A stretch of DNA of 17,475 bases from Pseudomonadota bacterium (lineage in GTDB: Bacteria > Pseudomonadota > Alphaproteobacteria > SMXQ01): assembly GCA_022562375.1 (NCBI GenBank), contig JADFPK010000008.1, positions 1 to 17,475 on the forward strand. The letters run 5' to 3'. The stretch's first letter is position 1, and every line of letters starts with the position of its first letter. The position numbers and the translations under genes were made by a program. Under the pieces are notes generated by a model. That model was not told the DNA's origin, made no database searches, and saw only the letters and a list, made by a program, of their open reading frames with translations. Shown here piece after piece: positions 6,989 to 13,868 of this stretch.

Positions 6989-7990
6989 ATGGCGGAAAAC
7001 GGCCTGCCAATCCGGCTGGGCCGAGGCCCGCCGCCAACAGCGGACGAAACCTTGAACAGCCCCTCCGGTAGCGCCACGCCGGGGCAAGCAAGGCCGGATT
7101 TGCGTTCCCTGCTTTTTCTCGGAGCGATCATCCTGGTTTGGGGCAGCAATTGGCCGATCATGAAGATCGGGCTTCAATCGATACCGCCCCTGACGTTCGC
7201 CGCCGTGCGCCTCGGAACCGGGGCAGTGTGCCTGTTTGCGGTATTGGTGGTGCTCGGCCGGTTGCGGCTCCCCGAGCGGCGGGATTATCCCGTCATCTTC
7301 AGTGTCGGGATCATCCAGCTGGCGGTGTTCCTGGTTCTCGTCAATCTCGGGCTCAGCCGTGTCGACGCCGGCCGCTCGGCGATCCTCTCCTATACCACGG
7401 TGCTGTGGGTGACCCCGGCCGCCGTCCTGTTCCTGGGCGAGCGCCTGAGCCGCCGCAAGACCGTGGGCCTCCTCGCCGGGCTCGCCGGCGTCGGGGTGAT
7501 GTTCAACCCCCTGAGCTTCGATTGGGACGACCCGGAGCTGCTCCTGGGCAACGCTCTCCTATTGGCCGCCGCCCTTTCCTGGGCGGTGGCGATCCTCCAT
7601 GTCAGGGCCCATGACTGGCGGGCCCAGCCGCTTGATCTCGCGCCCTGGCAATTGCTGGCGGGGTTCGTGCCGGTGTTACTGGCGGCGCTTTGGTTCGAGG
7701 GCGATCAACCCATCCGCTGGTCGGGGACCCTGGTCGGCGTGCTTGCCTACAACGGACCCATCGCCACCGGATTCGCGATCTGGGCCTGGGTTTCCGTCAA
7801 TCGCGCCCTTCCCGCCATCACCACATCGATCGGCAGCCTCGGCGTGCCGGCGGTGGGTGTCCTCGCTTCCGCCCTGGTGCTCGACGAGGCCCTTTCCGTC
7901 ACCAACCTCTTGGGTCTCGGCTTTATCGTCACCGGTCTCGCCGTCGTCAGCCTCGATGCCGAGCCCGGCGGACGCGCCCTCGGTTCTTAA
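6989..7990 (+). CDS. EamA/DMT-family transporter
   Basis: This is a 333-residue inner-membrane protein of the drug/metabolite transporter superfamily. After a polar Pro/Gly-rich start of about 35 residues come roughly ten hydrophobic spans in two EamA halves, the first opening with LLFLGAIILVWGSNWPIMKIGLQSIPPLTFAAVRL and the second around LLLAAALSWAVAILHVRA. Typical pieces include RVDAGRSAILSYTTVLWVTPAAVLFLGERLSRRK and the second-half ALPAITTSIGSLGVPAVGVLASALVLDEALS. Members export amino acids, nucleosides or other metabolites; the substrate cannot be told here. The ATG at 6989 has no ribosome site; a TTG at 7052, in frame with GGA seven bases before, would remove the unusual start and is a fair alternative. 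The gene stands alone on its strand, diverging from the ribbon-helix-helix gene. Confidence 0.88.
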   Translation: MAENGLPIRLGRGPPPTADETLNSPSGSATPGQARPDLRSLLFLGAIILVWGSNWPIMKIGLQSIPPLTFAAVRLGTGAVCLFAVLVVLGRLRLPERRDYPVIFSVGIIQLAVFLVLVNLGLSRVDAGRSAILSYTTVLWVTPAAVLFLGERLSRRKTVGLLAGLAGVGVMFNPLSFDWDDPELLLGNALLLAAALSWAVAILHVRAHDWRAQPLDLAPWQLLAGFVPVLLAALWFEGDQPIRWSGTLVGVLAYNGPIATGFAIWAWVSVNRALPAITTSIGSLGVPAVGVLASALVLDEALSVTNLLGLGFIVTGLAVVSLDAEPGGRALGS

Positions 7991-8039
7991 CAAATGGTTA
8001 ACATTCGCCGCCTATGACAATGGCTTGCGCGTCAACTCC

Positions 8040-8053
8040 AATATGGCCATATT
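8040..8053. promoter_or_regulatory. Perfect 14-base palindrome before the J-domain/cobST unit
   Basis: AATATGGCCATATT is a perfect palindrome ending six bases before the ATG at 8060. It could be an operator. The right arm also overlaps a weak -10-like CATATT (8048-8053), 17 bases after TTGCGC (8025-8030); if that promoter is used, transcription would begin at about the ATG, giving a nearly leaderless message. The palindrome is certain, the function is inferred. Confidence 0.45.
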
Positions 8054-8059
8054 CGTGGG

Positions 8060-8655
8060 ATGACAAGGTCCAACGCCAGGAAATCCGGGCCGTCCGATGC
8101 CTCGGCGGACACCGATACGCGAAGCTGCGGCCATCCTGCCTGCGGCGAGGAAGGGTTGTACCGGGCGCCGCGTTCGCGCGACCATTTGCGCAGCTTTTAC
8201 TGGTTCTGCCTCGATCACGTGCGCGAGTACAACAAGGCCTGGAATTACTGTGCCGGCATGTCGATGGAAGAGATCGAGGCCCATATCCGCGCCGACGTGG
8301 TCGGCCGGCGGCCGACCTGGCCGATGGGATGGTGGGCGCGCCGGCGCGCCGGGTTGGACTACGATTCGGTCCGCGACGGCTTCGGTTTCTTCGCCAACGA
8401 CGGCAAGAAGAGGGCCGAAAAGGCCGAAAAGGCAGAAAAGGAAGTAAAAACAACACCTTCTCGCCGACCAGCGCCGAGGCCAAGGCGCTTTCGACCATGG
8501 ACCTGACCCCGCCCGTGACCCTCGATAAGCTCAAGGCCCGTTATAAGGAACTGGTCAAGCGCTTCCACCCGGATACACACGGAGGAGACAAAGCCGCCGA
8601 GGAACGGCTAAAATTGATCAACCAGGCCTATACGACACTGAGGAACAGCGTTTAA
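8060..8655 (+). pseudogene. J-domain protein gene, split by a one-base frameshift
   Basis: The region encodes the two halves of a DnaJ-like protein commonly found just before cobS in alphaproteobacteria. The first half (8060-8506 if read through) has RSCGHPACGEEGLYRAPRSRDHL, FYWFCLDHVREYNKAWNYCAGMS and RRPTWPMGWW, the usual N-terminal region with two Cys before the YRAP motif. The second half is in the -1 frame and holds the J domain: TPPVTLDKLKARYKELVKRFHPDTHGGDKAAEERLKLINQAYTTL, with the HPD motif intact. Adding one A to the A5 run at 8446-8450 would join them into a 198-residue protein of the expected size (EVKNNTFSPTSAEAKALSTMDL). Causes may be a true mutation, a homopolymer sequencing error or slippage. 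Alternatively an ATG at 8497 could start a separate 52-residue J domain overlapping the first frame's stop (8504-8506). cobS follows after 23 bases. Confidence 0.82.
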
Positions 8656-8678
8656 CGTAACGATCGGAACCGCGTTTC

Positions 8679-9689
8679 ATGGACACAAGTGCGACCGCCG
8701 GGAACGGCGATTCTTCGACCCCCGCCATCGACCTTCCGGATATCGAGATATCGGTCCGCCAGGTGTTCGGCCTCGACAGCGACATGGTGGTGCCTGCCTT
8801 CAGTCAGGTCAGCGAGCGGGTGCCGGACCTCGACGAGGCCTATTATTTCGACCCCGACACCTCCCTCGCCATCCTCGCCGGCTTCGCCTTTAACCGCCGG
8901 GTGATGATCCAGGGCTATCACGGCACCGGAAAATCCACCCATATCGAGCAGGTGGCGGCGCGCCTCAACTGGCCGTGCCTTCGCATCAACCTCGACGGTC
9001 ACATCAGCCGCATCGATCTGTTGGGCAAGGATGCCATCGTGCTGCGCGACGGCAAGCAGGTGACCGAATACCGTGAAGGAATCCTGCCCTGGGCCCTGCA
9101 ATCGCCGACGGCGCTGGTGTTCGACGAGTACGATGTCGGGCGGCCGGACGTGATGTTCGTGATCCAGCGGGTGCTCGAGGTCGACGGCAAACTGACTCTC
9201 GCCGACCAGAACCGGGTGATCTGCCCCCATCCGGCGTTCCGGCTGTTCTCGACCACCAACACGGTCGGCCTCGGGGACACCACCGGGCTCTATCACGGCA
9301 CCCAGCAACTCAACCAGGGCCAATTGGACCGCTGGAACATCGTCGCGACGCTGAACTATCTGGAGCCCGAGGCGGAGCTCAAGATCGTCCTCTCCAAGGT
9401 GCCGAGCTACGACACCTCCGAAGGCCGCAAGACGGTCACCGCCATGGTGGCGATGGCGGAACTGACCCGCGCCGGTTTCATGGCCGGCGACATATCGACG
9501 GTGATGTCGCCACGCACCGTGATCACCTGGGCGGAGAACGCCAATATCTTCGACGATCTGGCGGTCGGCTTCAGGCTGACCTTCCTCAACAAATGTGACG
9601 AGGTCGAACGCGCCACCGTCGCCGAATATTACCAGCGTTGCTTTGGAGAAGAGCTGCGCGAAAGCGCCACCCAGACGCCGGAGGACTAA
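8679..9689 (+). CDS. cobS: Cobaltochelatase subunit CobS (AAA+ ATPase)
   Basis: CobS forms a hexameric AAA+ ring that works with CobT, and with CobN in cobalamin-making species, to insert cobalt into hydrogenobyrinic acid a,c-diamide. The 336-residue frame has normal length and complete motifs: an N-terminal segment ([23 protein letters not shown]), Walker [10 protein letters not shown] (79-87), Walker B LVFDEYD (146-152), the sensor region [11 protein letters not shown] (190-200) and the conserved [11 protein letters not shown]. The ATG at 8679 follows the J-domain gene by 23 bases and cobT starts two bases after the stop, so the three are a likely operon. No cobN or other corrin gene is in the window, so the ring may also serve another metal-insertion or remodelling role; this is inference. 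Confidence 0.95.
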   Translation: MDTSATAGNGDSSTPAIDLPDIEISVRQVFGLDSDMVVPAFSQVSERVPDLDEAYYFDPDTSLAILAGFAFNRRVMIQGYHGTGKSTHIEQVAARLNWPCLRINLDGHISRIDLLGKDAIVLRDGKQVTEYREGILPWALQSPTALVFDEYDVGRPDVMFVIQRVLEVDGKLTLADQNRVICPHPAFRLFSTTNTVGLGDTTGLYHGTQQLNQGQLDRWNIVATLNYLEPEAELKIVLSKVPSYDTSEGRKTVTAMVAMAELTRAGFMAGDISTVMSPRTVITWAENANIFDDLAVGFRLTFLNKCDEVERATVAEYYQRCFGEELRESATQTPED

Positions 9690-9691
9690 GC

Positions 9692-11551
9692 ATGACCCAG
9701 GAGGGCCCCGTCGAAGCCTTCAAGCGTGTCACCGGCGCCGCCATGCGGGCGATCTCCAAACGCAAGGAACTGACCGTCGAATTCACCCCCGAGCCGCCGC
9801 GCGTCAAGGACGATCATGCCCGGCTCCAGGTGCCATCGCGGGATCTGCCCGACGGCGAGGTCGCCAAGCTCCGTGGCCAGGCCGACGCCCTGGCGCTCAA
9901 GCTCCGCTACCATGACGCCGATCTGCACGCCAGGCAGATGCCCGGGGGCGAAATGGCGCGCCGGATCTACAACGAGATCGAGCAGGTCCGCGTCGAGGTG
10001 CTGGGCGGACGCCGGATGAAGGGAGTGGCGGCCAATCTCGAGGTCGCCCTCGAGGAACGCTGCCGCGGCCAAGCCTTCAACCGGGTCAACGAATACGCCG
10101 ACGTGCCGGTGCCCGAGGTCATCGGCCTCATGGTGCGCGAGAAGCTCACCGGCCAGGCTCCGCCGGAGGCGATCAGGGATCTGGTCGACCAGTGGCGCGA
10201 CTGGGTCGACGCGCGGGCGGGCAAGGATCTGGCGGCGCTCGACCGGTATATCGGCGACCAGGAGGCCTATGCCCGGGCGCTCAACAGGCTGATCATGGAT
10301 CTGGCGCTCGGCGAGGAGGACAGCCTCGACGGCGCCGAAGAGGACGCCAGCGGCGAGGGCGACGAGGACACCGCCGAGACCGAGGGCATGGAGACCTCGG
10401 GCTCGGACACCACGGAGATCGCCGATGGAGAGTCGAGGACCGGCGAGGACGACGACGCCGAGCAAAGCGCCGGGGACGCCGCCGATGAGATGAGCGCCGG
10501 GGACGGCCAGCCGATCCCGCCGGGAATGCGGCGGCTGCCCCAAGGGCGGTGGTCCAATGACCAGGAACGTCCTCCCTACCGGGCCTTCACCACGGCCTTC
10601 GATGAAGTCGTCGAGGCCGGCGAGTTGTGCGACGCCACCGAGCTTGCCCGCCTGCGCGGCCATCTCGATCAGCAGCTTGCGCACTTCCACAGCGTCATCG
10701 GCCGCCTCGCCAACCGGCTCCAGCGCAAGCTCCTCGCCAAGCAGACGCGGGCCTGGGAATTCGACCTCGACGAAGGGATACTGGACGCCGGCCGCCTGGC
10801 CCGAATCATCGTCAACCCGTCCTACTCGCTTTCATACAAGCAGGAGAAGGAGACCGATTTCCGCGACACCGTGGTGACGCTGTTGATCGACAATTCGGGC
10901 TCGATGCGCGGCCGCCCCATCACCCTTGCCGCGATGAGCACGGACATCCTCGCCCGCACGCTGGAACGCTGCGGCGTCAAGGTCGAGATCCTCGGATTCA
11001 CCACCCGCGCCTGGAAGGGCGGACAGGCGCGGGAGCGCTGGCTTTCGGCCGGCAAGCCGGCGGCGCCGGGACGGCTCAACGATCTCCGTCACATCGTTTA
11101 CAAATCGGCCGATTCCGCCTGGCGCCGGACGCGCAAGAACCTCGGCCTCATGCTGCGCGAAGGGCTGCTCAAGGAAAACATCGACGGCGAGGCCCTGCTA
11201 TGGGCCCATCAGCGCCTCATCGCCCGGCCCGAGCAACGGCGCATACTGATGGTGATCTCCGACGGCGCCCCGGTCGATGACTCGACGCTTTCCGTCAACT
11301 CGGGGAATTACCTCGAGAACCATCTGCGCGCGGTGATCGACTGGATCGAGACCACCTCGCCGGTGGAGCTCGTGGCCATCGGCATCGGCCACGACGTCAC
11401 CCGTTACTACCGCCGGGCGGTGACCGTCGTCGACGCCGAACAGCTCGGCGGCGCCATGACCGAGAAGCTCTCGGAACTGTTCGACGAGGACCAGAGGTTC
11501 GCCCCGTCGCCGGCGGCGCGGCGGCGGGCACGGGCCATGGTCCGGGACTGA
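9692..11551 (+). CDS. cobT: Cobaltochelatase subunit CobT (VWA/MIDAS protein)
   Basis: CobT is the large partner of CobS, carrying a metal-dependent adhesion (MIDAS) site that couples the ATPase ring to the chelatase. The 619-residue frame has an N-terminal CobT domain (about 1-205), a very acidic linker (about 206-271, rich in Glu, Asp, Gly, Ser), then a second helical segment (about 290-375) and a C-terminal VWA domain with the MIDAS motif D400-N-S402-G-S404 ([11 protein letters not shown]) and ISDGAP later. I chose ATG 9692, two bases after the cobS stop, rather than an earlier in-frame ATG at 9638 inside cobS, because the family begins just before the PVEAFKR segment. No motif is missing. 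A hairpin terminator follows at 11662-11681. Confidence 0.95.
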   Translation: MTQEGPVEAFKRVTGAAMRAISKRKELTVEFTPEPPRVKDDHARLQVPSRDLPDGEVAKLRGQADALALKLRYHDADLHARQMPGGEMARRIYNEIEQVRVEVLGGRRMKGVAANLEVALEERCRGQAFNRVNEYADVPVPEVIGLMVREKLTGQAPPEAIRDLVDQWRDWVDARAGKDLAALDRYIGDQEAYARALNRLIMDLALGEEDSLDGAEEDASGEGDEDTAETEGMETSGSDTTEIADGESRTGEDDDAEQSAGDAADEMSAGDGQPIPPGMRRLPQGRWSNDQERPPYRAFTTAFDEVVEAGELCDATELARLRGHLDQQLAHFHSVIGRLANRLQRKLLAKQTRAWEFDLDEGILDAGRLARIIVNPSYSLSYKQEKETDFRDTVVTLLIDNSGSMRGRPITLAAMSTDILARTLERCGVKVEILGFTTRAWKGGQARERWLSAGKPAAPGRLNDLRHIVYKSADSAWRRTRKNLGLMLREGLLKENIDGEALLWAHQRLIARPEQRRILMVISDGAPVDDSTLSVNSGNYLENHLRAVIDWIETTSPVELVAIGIGHDVTRYYRRAVTVVDAEQLGGAMTEKLSELFDEDQRFAPSPAARRRARAMVRD

Positions 11552-11652
11552 TCCCAGGCCCTTCTGGCCGACGGCGCCCCGTCCCGGCGGCGATCGTTCG
11601 TTGTAAACCCGCCTATCGGGGAATTCGAACCAGGGAATCCAAACAGGCGAAA

Positions 11653-11686
11653 CCAACAAAAAACCCGCCGCGCGGCGGGTTGCTTT
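11653..11686 (-). terminator. Bidirectional intrinsic terminator between cobT and rpmB
   Basis: AACCCGCCGCGCGGCGGGTT (11662-11681) is a perfect 20-base GC-rich inverted repeat. Read on the minus strand, just past the rpmB stop, the stem is followed by TTTTTTGTTGG, a textbook U tract, so it mainly ends the rpmB transcript. On the plus strand it is followed by GCTTT, so it may also stop cobT transcription, about 110 bases after that stop. Confidence 0.88.
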
Positions 11687-11700
11687 AATTGGGGACAGAT
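11687..11700 (+). repeat. GGGACAG motif, copy 1
   Basis: AATTGGGGACAGAT lies one base from the stop codon of rpmB. It matches AATTAGGGACAGGT at 12581-12594 at 12 of 14 positions in the same orientation, the two copies bracketing the rpmB-VOC segment. Short AATTGGGGACAG-type sequences are familiar beside small REP-associated transposase genes in proteobacteria; no such gene is present here, so this may be a relic or chance. Confidence 0.45.
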
Positions 11701-11701
11701 A

Positions 11702-12010
11702 TCATGTCGCCTGGCCCTCGGCGGCGCCGGCTTCGATCTTCCTTTCGATCCGGCGCTTGAGCCGCCTGACCTTCTGGGGCAGGCGGGAGGCCGGCGTTTT
11801 CAGAAGATAGGCGTCGAGGCCGCCATTGTGCTCGATGGTGCGGATCGCCGCCGCCGACACCTTGAGGCGCACCATGCGTCCGAGCGCGTCGCTCAACATC
11901 GAGGTGTGCTGGATGTTGGGGCGGAAATGGCGGCGGGTCTTGTTGTGGGCGTGGCTGACGTTATTGCCGCGCATGACCCCTTTGCCGGTTAGATCGCACC
12001 GTCTCGCCAT
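11702..12010 (-). CDS. rpmB: Large-subunit ribosomal protein L28
   Basis: The product is L28 (bL28), a structural protein of the 50S subunit. The 102 residues carry the family signature at the start (MARRCDLTGKGVMRGNNVSHAHNKTRR) and the later LRTIEHNGG-type segment (IRTIEHNGGLDAYLL), with the long basic tail seen in alphaproteobacterial forms. The frame is open further upstream to 12058, but ATG 12010 is correct: it begins the conserved ARRC segment and has GAGGAAGG about 11 bases before it. It appears to have its own promoter (12094-12122) and a strong terminator right after the stop, so it is probably a single-gene transcript even though the VOC gene precedes it on the same strand. Confidence 0.96.
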   Translation of the reverse strand: MARRCDLTGKGVMRGNNVSHAHNKTRRHFRPNIQHTSMLSDALGRMVRLKVSAAAIRTIEHNGGLDAYLLKTPASRLPQKVRRLKRRIERKIEAGAAEGQAT

Positions 12011-12093
12011 CGCCTGAACACCTTCCTCGAAACATCGACCGGCGCCCGGAAAATGCAAGGCGATGCCTTACCGAAGCGCCCGGAAAGACGGGC

Positions 12094-12122
12094 TATTTAC
12101 GGCACTTCCCGCCAAGGGTCAA
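12094..12122 (-). promoter_or_regulatory. Likely rpmB promoter
   Basis: On the minus strand TTGACC (12122-12117) and TAAATA (12099-12094) are separated by exactly 17 bases, matching the sigma-70 type consensus at five of six positions each. Transcription would start near 12087, giving an rpmB leader of about 77 bases. The -10 box overlaps the TAA stop codon of the upstream VOC gene (12097-12099), so the rpmB promoter is built into that gene's end. Confidence 0.6.
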
Positions 12123-12564
12123 GGCCAAAGGGCGCCGGCCGGTCAAGCGTCTTCGGGCCCCCCGGCCCGAGGGGCTGGCCATAGGAGAACTCGACGAAAT
12201 TGCCGCCGGGATCCTTCAGCCCGCAGTAATAACCGACCGGGTAGGGTTCTTGCTTGGGCGGCCAGACGAGACAGCCCTCTTGCCGCGCCCGGGCGGCGAT
12301 GGCATCGACCGCTTGGCGCGAAGGCAGCGCGAAGCCGAGATGGCCGTAGTCGTCCCCGGCTTGGCTCCGGCCCGGCCCGCCACCGATGAGGACGAGGACG
12401 AAGTCGCGCTCCCGGCCGGTCTCGGCGAGCCACACCACGCCCCCGCCCTCGGCCTCCCGGTCGCGTTCACGGACGATCTCGAGGCCGCAATAGCGCCGGT
12501 AGAATTCGATGCAGGCGGCGAGATCGGGGACGTGAAGGGCAAGGTGGGTGAGCGTCGGCCGCAT
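12097..12564 (-). CDS. VOC-family (glyoxalase/dioxygenase fold) protein
   Basis: This 155-residue protein has the vicinal oxygen chelate fold: beta-alpha-beta-beta-beta modules starting THLALHVPDLAACIEFYRRYCGLEIV and, in the second half, GHLGFALPSRQAVDAIAARA, PVGYYCGLKDPGGNFVEFSYG. Candidate metal ligands are H7 in THLALHV, the His in DYGHLGF and the Glu in NFVEFSYG. It could be a lyase, dioxygenase or resistance-type protein; sequence alone does not say which. I use ATG 12564; a TTG at 12582 lies within the GGGACAG motif and is unlikely. It is on the same strand between the MFS exporter and rpmB, with 45 bases to the exporter stop. Confidence 0.85.
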   Translation of the reverse strand: MRPTLTHLALHVPDLAACIEFYRRYCGLEIVRERDREAEGGGVVWLAETGRERDFVLVLIGGGPGRSQAGDDYGHLGFALPSRQAVDAIAARARQEGCLVWPPKQEPYPVGYYCGLKDPGGNFVEFSYGQPLGPGGPKTLDRPAPFGLDPWREVP

Positions 12565-12580
12565 GGGAGTAAATAGGGTC

Positions 12581-12594
12581 AATTAGGGACAGGT
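12581..12594 (+). repeat. GGGACAG motif, copy 2
   Basis: AATTAGGGACAGGT, 12 of 14 bases identical to the copy at 11687-11700, lies in the 45-base gap between the VOC start and the stop of the MFS exporter. Both copies point the same way and each lies within 20 bases of a stop codon, as expected for a small mobile or repetitive element tolerated only between genes. Confidence 0.45.
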
Positions 12595-12609
12595 GTTAGT
12601 GGACATCTC

Positions 12610-13815
12610 TCAGCCGCCGGGGGGGGCCGAACGGCCGGGGCCGGTGGTGGCGAGGGAAAAGAACAGTCTGAGCGCCAATCCCGCCATCACCACCATGACG
12701 AGGCCGCCGGACAGGAACGGCCAATCGCGGCCGAAGGCGACGAAACAGAACCCCGCCCAGGCGGGCCCGAAGATGCGCGCCAGCGATGCCGTCGACTGGG
12801 CGATGCCGAGAACCATGCCGCGCTCCGTGCTCGCCGCCCGTTGGGAGATCAAGCTGTTGAGCGTCGGGTTGGCGATGGAGATGCCGAAGACGACCAGCCC
12901 AAGGGCGGCGAGCGGCGGCGCCAGGCCCGGCGTCAGCGCCACCGCCGCCGATCCCGCCCCCACCGCCACCGGCGCCAGGAGCAGCAGCCTGCGCTCTCCC
13001 AGAAGGCGCGTCAGCGGCCCGATCAGGCCCCCTTGGGTGATCACCGCGATCAGCCCGAGATAGGAATACACCCAGCCGTTCTGCCGCGCCCCCCAGCCGA
13101 ACTGCCGCTCGGTCCACATGGCGAGCGTCGATTCTATGCCGGAAAAGGTGAAGGGAACGAGGAAGAGCATCATCAGGAGGATCCCGAGATGGGGCTTGCG
13201 CAATACCTCGATCCACATCGCCGCCCGGCCCCGTCTCGGCGCCGCCTTCGCCTTCGCCCTGACCTCGGGGCCGAGCGATTCCTCGAGCCTCGCCAGCGCC
13301 AACAAAAACGCGGTCAGGGTCATGGCGGCGGCGGCCAGGGCCGGCGGCAGGATATTGGGGTTGGCGGGATCGGGGCCGGCAAGCAGCCCGCCGATGGCGG
13401 GCCCCAGCAGGAAGCCGAGACCGAAGGCGGCGCCGATGCGCCCCAGCGCCTTGGCGCGGCGTTCCGGCGGCGTGACGTCGGCGATATAGCCCTGGGCGAC
13501 GGCGATGTTGCCGGCGCAGGCGCCGGCGAAGGCGCGGGCCGCGAACAGCATGGGGAGGCTTTCCGAGAGGCCGAGCCAGACATAGGAGAGGCAAAGCCCG
13601 GCCAGGGTCATGAGCAGTACCGGCTTGCGTCCGATGCGGTCGCTGAGCCGGCCCCAGTAGGGCGCGAACAGGAACTGAAAGAAGGCGAAGACGGCGATCA
13701 GCAGGGTGACGGTGTCGGGGCTGGCCTCGAAGTGCTCGGCGAAGAACGGCAGGAAGGGGATGATGATGCCGAAACCGACGAGATCGACGAAGACGATGAT
13801 AAGCAGGGTGAACAT
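12610..13815 (-). CDS. MFS exporter of the tetracycline-resistance (TetA) type
   Basis: The 401-residue protein has about twelve hydrophobic spans and the layout of proton-driven major facilitator exporters. It starts directly in the first span (MFTLLIIVFVDLVGFGIIIPFLPFF), carries motif A GRLSDRIGRK (residues 55-64), the motif-C-like GxxxGPxxGG (GLGFLLGPAIGGLL) and the TetA-type DVTPPERRAKALG. A basic loop (about 185-205, AKAKAAPRRGR) divides the halves. Family members export tetracyclines or other small molecules, but chromosomal ones like this often have unknown substrates, so it should not be read as proof of resistance. No ribosome site is clear before ATG 13815. It sits 53 bases downstream of the coiled-coil gene on the same strand. 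Confidence 0.87.
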   Translation of the reverse strand: MFTLLIIVFVDLVGFGIIIPFLPFFAEHFEASPDTVTLLIAVFAFFQFLFAPYWGRLSDRIGRKPVLLMTLAGLCLSYVWLGLSESLPMLFAARAFAGACAGNIAVAQGYIADVTPPERRAKALGRIGAAFGLGFLLGPAIGGLLAGPDPANPNILPPALAAAAMTLTAFLLALARLEESLGPEVRAKAKAAPRRGRAAMWIEVLRKPHLGILLMMLFLVPFTFSGIESTLAMWTERQFGWGARQNGWVYSYLGLIAVITQGGLIGPLTRLLGERRLLLLAPVAVGAGSAAVALTPGLAPPLAALGLVVFGISIANPTLNSLISQRAASTERGMVLGIAQSTASLARIFGPAWAGFCFVAFGRDWPFLSGGLVMVVMAGLALRLFFSLATTGPGRSAPPGG

Positions 13816-13868
13816 GGCCTAGGAAACGGCCATCGATGCGCCGGCCATCATGGCGTCTTCGGGGAAAA

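Noticed and set aside
6889..7071. 60-codon plus-strand frame starting MKTTLICSCFALL just before the EamA transporter.
   Set aside because: The start faintly resembles a signal peptide, but the rest is Pro/Gly/Arg-rich, no ribosome site is seen and it overlaps the transporter start in another frame.
10310..10500. Repetitive GAGGAC/GGCGAC-rich tract in cobT.
   Set aside because: This is the normal acidic linker of CobT, not a DNA repeat element.
11600..11640. TTCGAA-containing stretch resembling a tRNA T-loop (GGTTCGAATTCC on the minus strand).
   Set aside because: The flanking bases do not form the five-base T stem and no acceptor or anticodon arm can be drawn.
12610..13815. Possible acquired antibiotic-resistance gene (TetA-like exporter).
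   Set aside because: Base composition matches its neighbours, there is no mobile element and sequence cannot show substrate; treated as an ordinary chromosomal exporter.
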